Shown in pieces: positions 1 to 12,015 of a stretch of 64,000 nt of DNA (positions are counted from its first letter, which is position 1; each line of letters begins with the position of its first letter). The translations under genes and the position numbers were made by a program. The DNA comes from Lithobates sylvaticus. Taxonomy: Eukaryota > Chordata > Amphibia > Anura > Ranidae. The notes under the pieces are model-generated. The model had not been told where the DNA came from. It made no database searches and worked only from the letters and a program-made list of their open reading frames with translations. Where the stretch lies: assembly GCA_028564925.1 (NCBI GenBank), contig CM053028.1, positions 364,433,512-364,497,511 of the forward strand. Direction: 5' to 3'.

Positions 1-440
1 TTTTATTTTTGTGTGACTGCTTGGGATGATTGATGGGAGCTTTTTGTCGGAAATTCCGACCGTGTGTAGGCTCCATCGGACATTTTCCATCGGAATTTCC
101 ATCGCACAAAATTTGAGATCTGGTTCTCAAATTTTCCCGACAACAAAATCCATTGTCGGATATTCCGATCATGTGTACATAATTCCGACGCACAAAGTTT
201 CACGCATGCTCGGAATCAAGCAGAAGAGCCGCACTGGCTATTGAACTTAATTTTTCTCGGCTCATCGTACGTGTTGTACGTCACCGCATTCTTGACGTTC
301 GCAATTTCCGACCAACTTGTGTGACCGTGTGTATGCAAGACAAGTTTGAGCCAACACCCGTTGGGGAAAAATCCATGGATTTTGTTGTTGGAATGTCCAA
401 TCAATGTCCGATCGTGTGTACAGGGCATCCGGTTTTTTAG
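1..440. mobile_element. MITE, right part (GTGTGTAC-ended family)
   Basis: This AT-rich repeat contains many TTCCGA/TCGGAA blocks and ends in gatcgtgtgtacagggcat. The left end is outside the window. Complete relatives at 38277-38664 and 49560-49720 have matching inverted ends, so this is a non-autonomous DNA transposon. Confidence 0.6.
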
Positions 441-1564
441 TTCAGTCACGTTTTTTTTTTTTTTTTAAATGATCAAAAACGGGAACGGGTGTCAATTATT
501 ACATCCGTTTTCCTGCCTGCTGACATCAGTCACTTTTTTTATTGTAAAAAACAGAACTAAACTTTAAACACTGTATATAGCTGGTTGCTAAGGAGGGGGC
601 TGGAAAGCCGGCCCCCGTGTCCTTAATAACTGATGAGTCAGCAGCTGTCAGCAGGGTTCTCCGCTGACAGCTGAATGTAAAAAAAAAGAAAATTGATGGC
701 AAAAAAAAATTGTTTAAAAAACAGCGTGGGGTCCCCCCCAAGCCCTTTGGGTCTAGTATGGATTTGGAGGGGACCCCCGTATTCCCCTTCCGAACCATAC
801 CAATCCACATGGGTGGGTGCTTTACGGCTGGGGGGGGGGCTCTGCTCCCCCCCACCCCAAAGTACCTTGCCCCCGTGTTGATGGGGACAAGGGCCCATTC
901 CCGACAACCCAGGCTGGTGGTTACATCGTACCCCTACCCATTCACCAAAAAAGCAGTGAAAAGTAAAAAGAAAACAAGAGCTGGTTTTTGACAAGTCCTT
1001 TATTAATAGCTCTGAGCTGTCTTCTCCCGCAGCCGTCTCTCCCTGAGTCGTCTTCTCCCGCTGCCGTCTCTCCTGGTGCCATCTCTCCCAGTGCCATCTC
1101 TCCCAAAGCACCCACCCCCCCATGTTGAGAGCATGCAGACTGGTATGGTTCAGGAAAGGGGAGGCGCTCACTTGTCCCCTCCCATTCCTGACCTGCCAGG
1201 CTGCATGCTCGGATAAGGGTCTGGTATGAATTTTGGGGGATCCCAACGCCATTTAAAAAAAAAAAATTGGCATGGGGGGGAACCCCACGCCATTTATTTC
1301 CCGTTTTTTTTTTGCCGGCAATTTTTTTTTTATTTTTTACATTCAGCTGTCAGCCTTTTTCTGTTTGTCCGTTCTTCGTCTGTTATGTTTTTTTTTTTAA
1401 CGGAAGAAAAATTGTGTTTTCTTCTGTTTTAAAAAACAGAGCTTAGCAGAGACGGGTGTCAGCGGATGATCATCCGCTAACATCCGCTATCCCATAAAGA
1501 TACATGTATGTTCGTTTTTCATCCGTCAACGGATGGAGGAAAAATGGACACATGGAATGCTCGT
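441..1564. mobile_element. Repeat of the catccgttttt family, interrupted
   Basis: The flanks (about 441-535 and 1330-1560) carry agttcagtcacg, gggtgtcagcggatgatcatc and catccgtcaacggatg, the same words as the repeat at 42.2-44.4 kb. The middle is a separate palindromic repeat. Boundaries are approximate. Confidence 0.4.
535..1330. repeat. Copy of the large palindromic GGGGTCCCC repeat family
   Basis: It contains tatagctggttgctaag, a pyrimidine-rich AGCTGTCAGC block, ccccaagccctttgggtcta and ttttgacaagtccttta. The same blocks recur at 31323-32834, 34340-34993 and 45605-46790. No coding capacity is credible; open frames here are low-complexity. Confidence 0.55.
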
Positions 1565-1571
1565 GTGATAT

Positions 1572-1697
1572 ACAAGCTGTACACTCACTACTTTACATTC
1601 TAGCAAATTGTATTTTCTTCAGTGTTGTCACATAAAAAGATATAATAAAATGTTTATAAAAATGTGAGGGTTGTACTCACTTTTGTGAGATACTGTG
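1572..1697. mobile_element. Tc1-like element, terminal fragment
   Basis: The segment ends cacttttgtgagatactgt and matches the terminal sequence of the Tc1-like copies at 27197-28417 and 44943-45260. Only one end is present. It abuts a TA microsatellite. Confidence 0.7.
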
Positions 1698-1725
1698 TGT
1701 GTATATATATGTGTATATATATACA

Positions 1726-1790
<65 letters not shown>
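1698..1790. repeat. (TA)n microsatellite
   Basis: About 90 bp of TA/TG dinucleotides directly follow a Tc1 end, where a TA target site is expected. Confidence 0.9.
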
Positions 1791-1794
<4 letters not shown>

Positions 1795-1865
1795 GTACAC
1801 ACCTATGCTATAGCAACAAGCCAAAACAAGAGAGGTACTACCACTATTTGATTTCACTACATTTA

Positions 1866-2272
1866 GGCCCCTTTCACACTGGGGCGTTTTTCAGGCGGTA
1901 CAGCGCTAAAAATAGCGCCTGTACACCGCCTGAAAAAATCCGGCCCCATTCACTCCAGTGTGAAAGCCGGCGGGCTTTCACACTGGAGCGGTGCGCTAGC
2001 AGGACGGTCAAAAAAGTCCTGCTAGCAGCATCTTTGGAGCGGTATAGGAGAGGTGTATTCACCGCTCCTATACCGCTCCTACCCATTGATTTCAATGGGA
2101 CACCGCGGTAATACCACGGCAATACCGCCGCAAAGCGCCGATACGGCGGCGCTTTGCGGGGGATTTTAACCCTTTTGCGGCCGAATACCGCGGCTAAAAC
2201 GACGGTAAAGCTGCGCTAAATATAGTGCTGCTTTACCGTCGCCGCGGCTCCCGCCCCAGTATGAAAGGGGCC
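1866..2272. mobile_element. MITE with GGCCCCTTTCACACTGGGGCG ends, possibly PIF/Harbinger-like
   Basis: Inverted ends begin ggcccctttcacactgggg and end ccccagtatgaaaggggcc, flanked by TTA and TAA. The interior has nested palindromes (CAGGCGGTACAGCGC; GCTAGCAGGAC). A second copy lies at 7358-7752. Superfamily assignment rests on the 3-bp flanks. Confidence 0.75.
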
Positions 2273-2762
2273 TAAGGCTTTTAAAATTGCAGCCTGTATG
2301 TCCCAGATTCCCTACAAAAAAGGATTAAAAAATAAAACATTGCAACACAGTATTTCCAATTGTTTACCCACACAAGGGGACTAAAGGCTGACATGTGGCT
2401 CCACATGGGGTAGATCAAGTAAACTTAATCAATTTTGCAGTGACTTGAAGCTGATCTCTATATAAAAGCTAAATACAAAGTTAAAGTACATATTGGAGCT
2501 GTCTTCCTGACATAGAATTCACAATTTTGATCATTATTTCCTAAGATTTACACAGCTATGCCAGACAGCAGGATCAGGGTGGGGACCTGACTTCTGCTAT
2601 TCTAATATAACTATAGAAAATATAACTATTTTCTCTGCAATAGTTAAACAATTCAGTCAGGTTGCCTCAAGCCTGTACTTGTACTGTGTTTTTTTTCTCC
2701 TGATTATATAGAAAAGATGCATTGTACCTCTTTCTCCTTGTTAGGGGAGAAAAGTGGAAAGG

Positions 2763-2965
2763 GGTTGATTTACTAAAGGAAAATAGTCTGTGCCCTGCAA
2801 GGGCAGTTGCTCTAGATCTGAGGAGAACATACAAGGAAATGCAATTCTTTATTGCACGTGATTGGATGATATAAATCAGAAGAGCTTCCCCTCATTTCGG
2901 AGCCCCTCAGATCTAGAGCGAATGCACTTGTAGTAGTTGTAGTTTCCTTTAGTAAATCAACCTCA
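2763..2965. mobile_element. MITE with GGTTGATTTACTAAAGG inverted ends
   Basis: The left end ggttgatttactaaaggaaa and right end tttcctttagtaaatcaacc are reverse complements. The element is about 200 bp and non-coding. A fragment of the same family is seen near 7235-7296 and a relative at 54230-54437. Confidence 0.75.
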
Positions 2966-3009
2966 AAGTGTGGCAGCAACCTCTGAACACACGCATTGGC
3001 CACTTTCTA

Positions 3010-3120
3010 TTGCTGAAATTTCAATAAAATACCTGGAGTCGACCATAAGGCCTTACCCAGAAGTAGCAGCCCAGGCCTGAACAGGGCTCACCCCTTAGAG
3101 CTTACAATCTAACTACCAAA
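3010..3120. repeat. Interspersed repeat fragment
   Basis: It contains cagggctcaccccttagagc and gcttacaatctaa, words typical of a dispersed frog repeat. I cannot assign a family. From 3121 to 3650 I see no gene or clear repeat. Confidence 0.35.
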
Positions 3121-3655
3121 TTTCGGGGATGGAAAAGAGAGACCTATTACCATATTATATGTAGTCAAATGACACACCCCTGCCACACCCTCATTACATG
3201 GAGAAGTAATACATAAATATAATTGGTTAAATCCATTAGTGCTTTTGTAACAACTACTACTCCTTTATAATGACTTTTGAAGTTTAGAGATGCAACAATT
3301 TAGAAATTGGATGAAAGGTTTAGCAATACAAACACTTTTTGTGTTTTTTATATACAGATATAAACAATAGACCGAAATGAGGGACAAATGAGGAGGAAAG
3401 AGAGACACAGGGATTTGTTTCAGAAGAGGAACAGTCTCTCCAAATCAGGAAAGTTGGGAGCTATGGATTGTATTCACTAGGCACGTGTTTGAATGTTAGT
3501 GTGCCCACAATGTAGCCTAAACCAGATATTGAACAAAGAGCATCCCTATCTTCTGGAATTGTTTATTGCAGTTTAAAGTCATATCCTACATATCTTTGTG
3601 TGATATCATTGGTTACATTAAATCTGTCAATTTATGCTTTAGAAACTACTTTAGG

Positions 3656-4015
3656 GTTTTAAAAAAAAGCAGACATACATACTCACCTCACGCCTGCCCT
3701 AAACCCGAGAACTGAGCGATCTCATGACTGCTGATTGCTCAGTTCTCTGTCTTCTCGGAGTAGAGAGCGATGGCTGTCAGCCACTGCTCTCCACTCTGCC
3801 CCTCCAGTGCTCACTGGAGCATAGGGATGGAGAGGGAGTGGGCACAGCTCGGGATCAGGATCCTTCCAGAGCCCGGAGCAGCTCTGTGATGTCAGTCGAC
3901 AGCTGGCTTTAACTTGCTGTCAGCTTATTCTGGATCTGAGAATTAAGTGCAAAAGTATAGGCACTTTTGTGACCCAGAAGAGAAGTATGTTCAAAAAAAG
4001 CTTTGACCATAATTC
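3656..4015. mobile_element. Probable T2/Kolobok-type MITE fragment
   Basis: It starts with a TTAAAA-rich end followed by catactcacc and ends in agaagtatgttc; the 34106-34330 segment has the same layout (agaagtat, gcttacc, ctgcactg). It is non-coding. From 4016 to 4361 no gene is seen. Confidence 0.35.
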
Positions 4016-4361
4016 TCTTTTGACAATGCTTGAAATAAGGATTGACTACTGAGCCTTTTTGTCTTTCTTTAATCAGTCAATGGGTATTAGTGAAGATGAA
4101 ATGCCTAATTTGCAAACTCAAATGCCCCTGTAACTTTAGTGCCCTTTCATGAGTTTTTCAGACCATGAAAAGTGACACTGTGCCAAATGATAAGCCACAG
4201 ACTTGGACTTTCCTCCCTTTGACTTTTAATATTTGGATGCCAAAGTAAATGTTGAGTCAGAAATTTTAGAATTCAGCCTTGATTTTGTCAGAAGCACAGA
4301 TTTTCAAGCTGCCTTTTACTTTCCTTGCTGCAATTCTCCATACAGGTATACTGTACACATC

Positions 4362-4640
4362 ATTAAAGCGAATTAGCAGGCTCCTGTAATATAAGAAGGT
4401 TAATATTTACCTATCTGTCTTAAATCTTCACTTTCTTGGCACTGATACCATTCAACTCTTCTGAGTGTGTCAGATAGGTAGCTGTGATTTCCCCTACCAA
4501 CCCTACATCACCGCTATGTCCTGTAGTTATAGTGAGAAGTATTTCCCATGGCAAAATGACAGTGCTTTTAAAAAGGGCATCCCCAAACCCCATATACGTT
4601 ATCTTACCCGCACTCCCTTGGAGCTCCCTGCTCCCCCGCA
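4362..4640. mobile_element. T2-type element, left part interrupted by hAT
   Basis: It begins TTAAAGCGAATTAGC, typical of TTAA-bounded T2 elements. It is cut by the hAT element that follows; sequence right of that hAT (6816 on) continues the same locus. The right end is not clear. Confidence 0.35.
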
Positions 4641-5032
4641 GCCAGCAATAGTGATGGACGAACTTCTGACGGGAACGTGCCCAAATGTTCGCGAACCGCA
4701 GGCCCCATTCATTTTAATAGCATGCGAACATTAAAAACCTCCAGATCATATTTGCAGCCACAAAATACTTACTAGCTGTGCACACATAGTCCCACAACAT
4801 GGACACTGACATACCAGAAGTATTAAGTGAATCTGGGATCGACAACGACAAGCATTCTTTTTTTCTCTGTGAAATTTTGTCAATTCTGGAGCGCATGGAG
4901 GCCATGGAGGAGAGGCAAGGTCAGGCCAGGCTATGAAGGGATGCAGGAGATGATCAGTGCCACAGTCCTGTGCCAGTGTCCCAGTGTGCCAACCTGTGCT
5001 TGAGCCCCTAAACCCTTCCCTCTGCCCGGCAC

Positions 5033-5962
5033 TTACCCCCACCTATGCAGTGCTCCACTGCGGTGGTCCGGAGGTGCCAGTCCATTGCTGATCCTCAGCC
5101 ATGGTGCTGGCACTGCCTGCTGATTGGCTTCTCCGCTGATATCTCCCTCACTGACATCAGCACTGAGATAGAACACTGACACCAACATCGAGATAGAACA
5201 CTGACACCAGCACCGAGATAGAACACTGACACCACTGACACCACTATTGTCAGCAGTGGACACGTTAAAAAAAGCCCACACTGTGGAGCCATGTTCTGGC
5301 GTCCTGGGAGCGCTAGATGTGACCGTACATGGTTGATGGCTCGCTCCTGATACATTAACAGTCTGGTTTGTCCCTCCTGTGCAATGTAAGTTCCGCCTGC
5401 TTCTCCTCCCTATCTGCTGGTCCATCTCTCCCTCTAAACTCCCCTCCTCTTCCTCTCTTGTGGGCACCCACGTGACGTCCCTAGACACGTCATCGTCGAC
5501 GTCACCTTCCCCACCACTATAATTAGAGATCTCGGAGTAGGCAGCAACAGTGGGGACCAACCTCCTTGGACTGATTTGGGTACTGTCGTCAGACTGCTGA
5601 GTAACGGTTGTTGTTGGCTCCTCCTCTTCCTGATCCAATGCCAAGAATGGCTGCGCATCAGAAATGTCTTGTGATGGATCGGAAAATAATTCCTGTGACT
5701 CAAGCGGAGGGTATATGGTGGTGGTGGTGTTGGTGGTAGTGTCTTTGGGGGTGCACACAGCAGAGAGTGAAGAGGGTGCAGATAGAGAGAATGAGGAGGG
5801 TGCAGAAGAGTAAGGCTGAGTGAGCCACTCAACCAAGTCTGGTGCGTCCTTTGACTTAATCAAACGCACCTTCTGCAACTTCCCAATTTGTCTCAAGCCT
5901 GTTGCTCCAGCCCTACCCCTACCACCCCTGCGGAAGGGCCTGCCTCTTCCTCTGCCTGTCAT
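5033..5962 (-). pseudogene. N-terminal remnant of a BED-type hAT transposase
   Basis: The frame from the Met at 5962 begins MTGRGRGRPFRRGGRGRAG, a basic Arg-Gly segment, followed by a Ser/Thr-rich and acidic stretch. About 200 residues on is STVWAFFNVSTADNS, which resembles the start of a BED zinc finger (S-x-VW-x-FF); the later Cys and His residues and the catalytic domain are absent. After that point the frame runs into a minisatellite. It sits inside a hAT element with a perfect target duplication. I chose the internal Met because the 23 upstream codons look like untranslated sequence. No host function is implied. Confidence 0.6.
5166..5242. repeat. Minisatellite, unit about 30 bp, three copies
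   Basis: The core gagatagaacactgacacca is repeated three times inside the hAT element, where its deleted transposase frame ends. Confidence 0.7.
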
Positions 5963-6125
5963 TTTTTTAAATGACCCTGTGACAAAAGTCTCTAGAGAAG
6001 TGCAGTATATGTGGAAGAAGGTATATAACACCCCGCTTCAATCTGTCGTTTTGGGGGGCCACTGGTCTATCACACCAGTTATAATACTTTTTTCTAATTG
6101 CGTTTGTCACTCTTTGTAGTATCGC

Positions 6126-6560
6126 TGCAGAACCGCTCAGCAGTCACAATGCTGCACAGTAGGAATGCACTATACTATGCTTTCTATATTTGAAAGTATT
6201 TTATACGTGTATTACACCCCTATATACTGCACACCAAATAGTACACCTATACCAGTCCTTAAAAGGACTTTTGTGGACCCATATTCGTTAGCGATTTGTG
6301 TCGCTACAATCTGTCCCTGCGACACACAGCAACCTCTCCCTACACTGACAAAAGAGCTGCAGAACCGCTCAGCAGTCACAATGCTGCACAGTAGAAATGC
6401 ACTATAATATGCTTTCTATATTTGAAAGTATATTATAAGTGTATTACACCCCTATATACTGTACACCTATACCAGTCCTTAAAAGGACTTTTATGGACCT
6501 AATATCTATTGATAACAGACTGTCCCTGCTCCAAACAGCAACCTCTCTCCCTACACTGAC
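6126..6560. repeat. Direct duplication of about 230 bp inside hAT
   Basis: The stretch starting gcagaaccgctcagcagtca at about 6128 recurs at about 6358, each followed by aatgcactata and ccagtccttaaaaggactt. The copies differ by small indels. Confidence 0.75.
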
Positions 6561-7357
6561 AAAAGACAGAATGTAAAATGGCAGCCAGGTCAGGTCTATT
6601 TATAAGGTAGGGGGTATGTCCATGTGCTGAAATGTCTCAATTGGCTGTCCTGTACCCCATGATGGATGTGTCATGGGTCAAAGTTCTTCACAATGTAAAA
6701 GAATATGGCCGCCGCGAACATCGCCATATGTTCGCCGGTTTGGCAAATCGTGAACGAGCAAAGTTCTCCGCAAACCGACTGCCGGGCGAACCACAAGGCC
6801 ATCTCTAGCCAGCAATACTGCCTGACACTTCCAGCTATGAAGAACATGTGAACTGCTCCCCTGTGAGAAGCCAATAGCTAGGCCAATTTGCTCCCAGTTA
6901 AAGTGATTGTAAACAATCACCTTGTAAAACAACCCATTCAATTTAAAATAGAAATGAAAGGCAAAACATTTTTGTACAGATATAAAAAAAAAAAAACATT
7001 ATGAATACCTTTTTTTTATAAATGATCACATTCCCTCTGTTCTCAGTTGCATAAGAGCTGGAGGAGGAGAAGCAGCAACATACTGAGCATCCAAGTGAAT
7101 GGCTGAGCAGCGGGGACGCGTCAGGACAAGTCTGATCATTGGAGGAGAGTACACTGAGTTCCTAGCATAGTTAGAGAACTGACCATGGTGTGCTCTCCTG
7201 CCTAATGTGGTCAGTTTTTAATAGGAAAGCAAGGGGACTAGCAGGGGACTGATTGGCTGCCATCCACAGCTGCACCAGTTTTAGTAAATCAATCTCACTG
7301 TCCCTTTGTCCTGCATGGGGAAGGAGACTGAGTCTATTTAAGAAGGCTTTTTCTTTA

Positions 7358-7752
7358 GGCCCCTTTCACACTGAATCGTTTTTCAGGCGCTACAGCGCTA
7401 AAAATAGCTCCTGTATAGCGCCTGAAAAAAGCAGGTCCTTTCACTCCAGTGTGAAAGCCGGAGGGCTTTCACACTGGAGCGGTGCGCTAGCAGGACGGTA
7501 AAAAAAGTCCTGCTAGTAGCATCTTTGGAGCGGCGAAGGAGCGGTGTATTCACCGCTCTTATACCGCTCCTACCCATTGAAATCAATGGGGCAGTGCGGC
7601 TATACCGCCGGCAAACCCTTTTTCGGCCGCTAGCGGGGGTTAAAACAGCCCCGATTTCGGCCGAATACCGCTGCTAAAACGACGGTAAAGCAGCGCTACA
7701 TATATCGCTGCTTTACCGCTGACGCCCGCACCGCCCCAGTGTGAAAGGGGCC
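7358..7752. mobile_element. MITE with GGCCCCTTTCACACTG ends and TTA target duplication
   Basis: Inverted ends ggcccctttcacactg and cagtgtgaaaggggcc are flanked by TTA at 7355-7357 and 7753-7755. It is the same family as 1866-2272. A 3-bp TTA duplication is typical of PIF/Harbinger elements. Confidence 0.8.
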
Positions 7753-7983
7753 TTACTGTATTCCAATTCTCAAACACAGAAGCTACAGAAATATAAAAAG
7801 TATTAACTAAAATAAATAACCCAAGCTATTTGACTGTTTTGGCAGCCGAGCACTGCCTCTTTAAGTAGTTATGGAAGTGTCGACTTACTACTATTGCTGG
7901 GTATGAGTTTTTATCTTCACAGGGTGGTACTGTGTATATGAGTACTGATAGCAAGGTGCCACATCCTATTTGGATCTATATAG

Positions 7984-8222
7984 AAGTTAGGAAAAATCAT
8001 GGACTTTGTAGGTACCAGAGTACAACACTTTTTTAGAAAAAATAATACATTTTTTTGGTCATGGTGCTTTAGTTGTTGGTATTAACTTAATCTGGGTAGC
8101 AAGTTCGTTGTATGACTTTAATTGTGTTGAGTTTTTACAACATTGTAATAAAATTTATCATTTAAAAAAAAAAAAGTGTTGTACTCTAGGGACTACAAAG
8201 TCCATGATTTTTCCTAACTATT
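7984..8222. mobile_element. Short MITE with about 45-bp inverted ends
   Basis: The left end begins agttaggaaaaatcatggac and the right end is its reverse complement (gtccatgatttttcctaact). Both continue into a shared gtgttgtactct block. The interior is AT-rich. Confidence 0.8.
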
Positions 8223-8340
8223 TATATTACTACTATTGCTATTAGCACAGCATGTGAGAACATGTAGGCCAGATGACTAGTTTCTGAGGCATTGTGGGAT
8301 ACTGCTGGGGTTTACTTATTCTACAAGGCTGCACTCCCTC

Positions 8341-8655
8341 TAAAGCTGGCGCCATACTCTAGTAAAAATGCCCTTGCCATTCTTAGTTTTAAGAATGTTT
8401 GTACAATTTTCAAATCGCTGGTCCGCAGTAATGAGAAATTTCAAAGGAGCAGGATGAAAACTTCTTGAAAGAATGAATTTCTAACATGGTATGTGTTTTT
8501 TGTTCAGGAAAGTCCATTTGTTCCAAACGTGGATCTTAAAATCAAACTAAATAACTAAAGTACTTTTAAACAACATTTGTCAAGTCATCGGATGTACTGA
8601 GGATGTTTATACAAATTGTATTACAAACGATCTGCTAGTGTATGGCCAGCTTTAG
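8341..8655. mobile_element. MITE with TAAAGCTGGCCATACAC ends
   Basis: Left taaagctggcgccatactct and right tgtatggccagcttta are near-complementary. The ends resemble the outer MITE at 15995-22671. No coding capacity. Confidence 0.65.
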
Positions 8656-10372
8656 AGGGGGAATAGCCATAGGAGAAACTACGCCATTGGATCAAGCAAG
8701 TGAAAGTACCTTCTGACAGATTAGGTTATTAGGCATAATAGTTTATAACATTTCTCGTTGCCACAGACTTGCTTTGGTGTTTCTGCCATCAAAGTTTTAT
8801 ATTTGGTGAAATAAATGGCAGTGGATCTTTGTTCACTACAACACTGGGACTAATCATATGTCAAATGTCAGAACCTCCAACGTATCACAAATTTTTGAAA
8901 GATTTCAGTAGCTGTAGAGCAAAAAGCAGGTAAATATCTCCAATAAAACTTGCAAGGTATATAGCAGACCTTGAGCAAAGCAAATTTTGTTTTCAGATAC
9001 TGCCAGTGGAAACTTGATATGCATTAAAAACATGATTACCCAGCACTCTATGTTGTAAACATGGTAATAATTAGCCTTATCTGAAATACAGCATGTAGAT
9101 CAGTGATTGATCTTTTTAGGCTGACCTGAACCTTATCCTATACTTATTATTAAAGTCACTGATGGAAGATATCAACATGAACTCAAGGTGACAACTGAAA
9201 ACAAGATCATTGAATTGCCATCACTTCATTAGTAAAGCGGAGTACTATCAGAGGTATGTGTTTATAATGGCCCCTTACAAGGAATAACATTCAGGTTTAG
9301 GATTTAGTGCTTGTCTTCTGTTCGGAGATCCTTGTTAGGCCATTTGTCATTAAGAGTAGAGTTTTTTAAATGGCAGCTCACATTTGTGTTACATTAGACG
9401 TTAATATCCTTATTCCTGAGCTACTGCATTTGGCAACTAGGTATTTATCAAAGTACACCTTCCTACACATACACTACTCTAAAAGAAATATATTAATCTA
9501 TGGTAGACAACATGAATCAATGAATGTCTACATCTTGAATGCATGAAGTCTGCTCTGTCTACAAAATTCTATCCAGAGACCAGAGGGGTTTATTGTTATT
9601 GTATGGCATATGCACAATGTAAGGATCTATTTTATTGATCTTGCTATTAAAGTGATGTACATCTTTATTTAAACAGTCAGCTGACACATCTGTTTTGTAT
9701 TGTATTTGCTTCTTATTCTGAGATAGAACATTGATGTCCTAAGGCACTCATTACATCATGTAGGGCAAAAAGGGCAAGGGTCCCTGCTAGAGAGGCATGG
9801 AGAAGTGAAAACATGTGATATCTGCCATAGGGTACTTGATTTGCATTTCAGATGTTAAAGAAAACACCTCTGTCATTATAGGGAAGCCTAATCATACTTT
9901 ACATTAGGTGGCTGTAAAGAAGTATTAGGTAAGCTACACATATGCCAAGATTGTATTACTAAGGGCAGTGTAAAGTTAACAACTTCGACTGCACTGTGGG
10001 TAGAACAGGGAACCTACTCTTTTTTTACTTCTATATAGTAATGTATTGTACCTACATAATGGAGTTTCTCAATAAGTGGTGCATAGCCTTGGGAAAAATA
10101 TAACATCTGCACATATTTTTTAGTGGATTTTCCAATTGCACTAGTAAAATGGAGACATGGTAGAGCCTTCTTAAAACAGAAGGTACTTGCATGCCTGAAC
10201 TCCCGTTTATAGCATGGACACAGCATAATATTAGTGAGCCATTCATTTCAAACTGCATGCAATTGTTTCAGGTTTGTCTGCCTTTATGTTTGATAGCCTC
10301 TTAATCCCTGATGGCCCCAAACAGATGATCAAAGATTTAGCAAAGTGGCATCCAGCACACTTAGATGTCTTC
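8656..10372. other. No gene or recognisable repeat
   Basis: This AT-rich stretch of about 1.7 kb holds only short chance frames. I see no inverted ends, tandem units or protein similarity. Confidence 0.5.
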
Positions 10373-10493
10373 TTAGGCCTGATTCACACCTATGCATTTT
10401 TAGTGTTTTTTGCATTTTGCAGATTTGTACTACAGTCCATTCACCATGGTATCCTATGGAACACTGTTCTGTTGTGCAAATCTGCAAAATGCA

Positions 10494-11778
10494 AAAAGAA
10501 CTTATCCAGGAACCTGTGTCCATACTCTAGAACCCAGAGGCAAAAGTGTATATCAATCTGTTAGATATGAGTGTTACAAAAAGTTAGTAATAGTCGACCA
10601 TTTTTCCCATGATGCCCACTTGGTTTTTTCCTTGGGTAATTTACCCTCACTGGATGCCATCATTAATTCATAACTATAATGTAGGTTTACGGTATCTAAG
10701 AGGTGAGTGATAGAGGGAGTTGTATCTGAATTCCATAATCTGGTTATAGTTAACCTAGCTGCCAATAGGATATGTGTCGTCACATGACGAAATAAAAAGT
10801 GTATGTCTTCAATGGCTAAATTCAGGATAGCTAGACCCGGAGACATTGGTATATCTATCTGGGATATATCTTTTAAGAGAAGAAAAACGTTTTTCCAGTA
10901 TTCCTGTATGAGGGTACATTCCCAAAATATGTGGAATATGCTTCCTATGTTGGAATTACATCTCCAGCACTTATTAGATAATGTGGGATAGAATGTTACC
11001 AAGCGAGAAGGCGTCAAATACCATCTAAGGGACAATTTTTGTGTGAGTTCCCACAACGCAGAGCTTTTCGTGGATTTGTATACACTTTGTGAAGCTTATT
11101 CCCATTGTGATTCTGTATAAGTCGTTGCTAGATCATTTTCCCAGTGTGTATGTGGTGTGGATTTAGTAAATACACGCTTTTGGTTCAGGGTGTTGTATAC
11201 AAGTGAAATACCCTTCTGTTTAGGAGATTATCTGTGTAGCACTAAATAGTAAGGAAAGTTCTATATTGCACCAGTTTTTATTCGGATCTTGCTGAAACCA
11301 CTCAGTTGCTTGAGCTATGATCGCTGCAGTGTGATAATCTGTAAAATCTATTGAACCTGATCCTACCCCTAATTTGTGTGTCCTAAGTATAGAATGAGCG
11401 CATCTAGGTTTTGTACCGTGCAAAATACATCGGTTGAGTATCGTTTGAAGTGGCTTAAAGTAATATTTAGGAATAGGAATAGGAATGGTCCTAAACAGGT
11501 ATAAAATTTGAGGTAAATGCATCATCTTGAACGCCGCTAATCTGCCAGACCATGACAGTTTGCCATTTTAGCTCATTTCTGAGATTCAGTACGTAATTTA
11601 TCTAAGAGAGGCTTGAAGTTTGATGAAAAGAGGAGTTTAGTGGTTCTAGTGAGTTGAATACCTAGGTAAGAAATGCTGTGTTTCAGACATGTGAAGGGGT
11701 ATTGGGCTTGTAATAGTAATTTAGTGGTGGTATTCAATTTGAGATCTAGTATTTGTGATTTGGTGACATTTAGTTTGT
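10494..11778 (-). mobile_element. 5'-truncated L1/Tx1-clade LINE inserted in a MITE
   Basis: AAAATGCA flanks it at 10486-10493 and 11779-11786, a plausible target duplication. The minus strand encodes the C-terminal part of ORF2. The 5' end is lost at about the SYLGIQLT-like segment. Confidence 0.75.
10574..11525 (-). pseudogene. L1/Tx1 ORF2 C-terminal fragment
   Basis: Frames 11525-11220 and 11056-10574 on the minus strand are successive parts of one L1-type ORF2. The first contains MMHLPQILYLFRTIPIPIP and a later DFTDYHTAAIIAQ segment, the region downstream of the reverse transcriptase in L1 elements. The second contains CWRCNSNIGSIFHIFWEC, the Cys/His motif near the L1 ORF2 end. A frameshift separates them near 11056-11220, and a further stretch upstream of 11525 is out of frame, so it is dead. 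I favour L1/Tx1 over CR1 because of the C-x2-C-x6-H-x4-C spacing. Confidence 0.75.
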
Positions 11779-11806
11779 AAAATGCATAGGTGTGAATCCA
11801 GCCTTA

Positions 11807-12015
11807 GGCCTGGTTAACACTAGTGCAATCTCATGACAAGGGAAATCACATTGTTTTCAATGCTGTCCGTTCACATCAATGCAACTTAGCACAGTGCGAT
11901 TTTGGAAAAGTTTTCTGTACTACTTTGGTGCGATTCCAGTGCAATTTTGGCCCCATACAATATACAAACCTTATGAAAGTTGCATTGCAGTTGCATCCAA
12001 GTAGCACTACATAAT
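11807..12015. mobile_element. MITE fragment with GGCCTGGTTAACACTAGTGC end
   Basis: It starts right after the TTA shared with the previous MITE and contains gtgcgattttgg and agtgcaattttgg blocks like those in 24907-25165 and 54500-54771. The right end is lost. From 12016 to 12367 no gene is seen. Confidence 0.55.

Larger units (their letters stand above)
4649..6807. mobile_element. hAT transposon, internally deleted, with 8-bp target duplication
   Basis: GCCAGCAA occurs at 4641-4648 and again at 6808-6815, a perfect 8-bp duplication. Ends are tagtgatggac and its counterpart ggccatctcta, with subterminal TTCGCGAAC words. It encodes only the N-terminal part of a transposase on the minus strand, so it cannot move by itself. 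An internal duplication lies at 6126-6560 and a minisatellite at 5166-5242. Confidence 0.9.
10376..11803. mobile_element. MITE with GGCCTGATTCACACC ends, split by an L1
   Basis: Left ggcctgattcacacctatgc and right gcataggtgtgaatccagcc are inverted ends flanked by TTA (10373-10375 and 11804-11806). The middle is a truncated L1. Related ends occur at 23594, 24221, 31323 and 34993. Confidence 0.75.
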
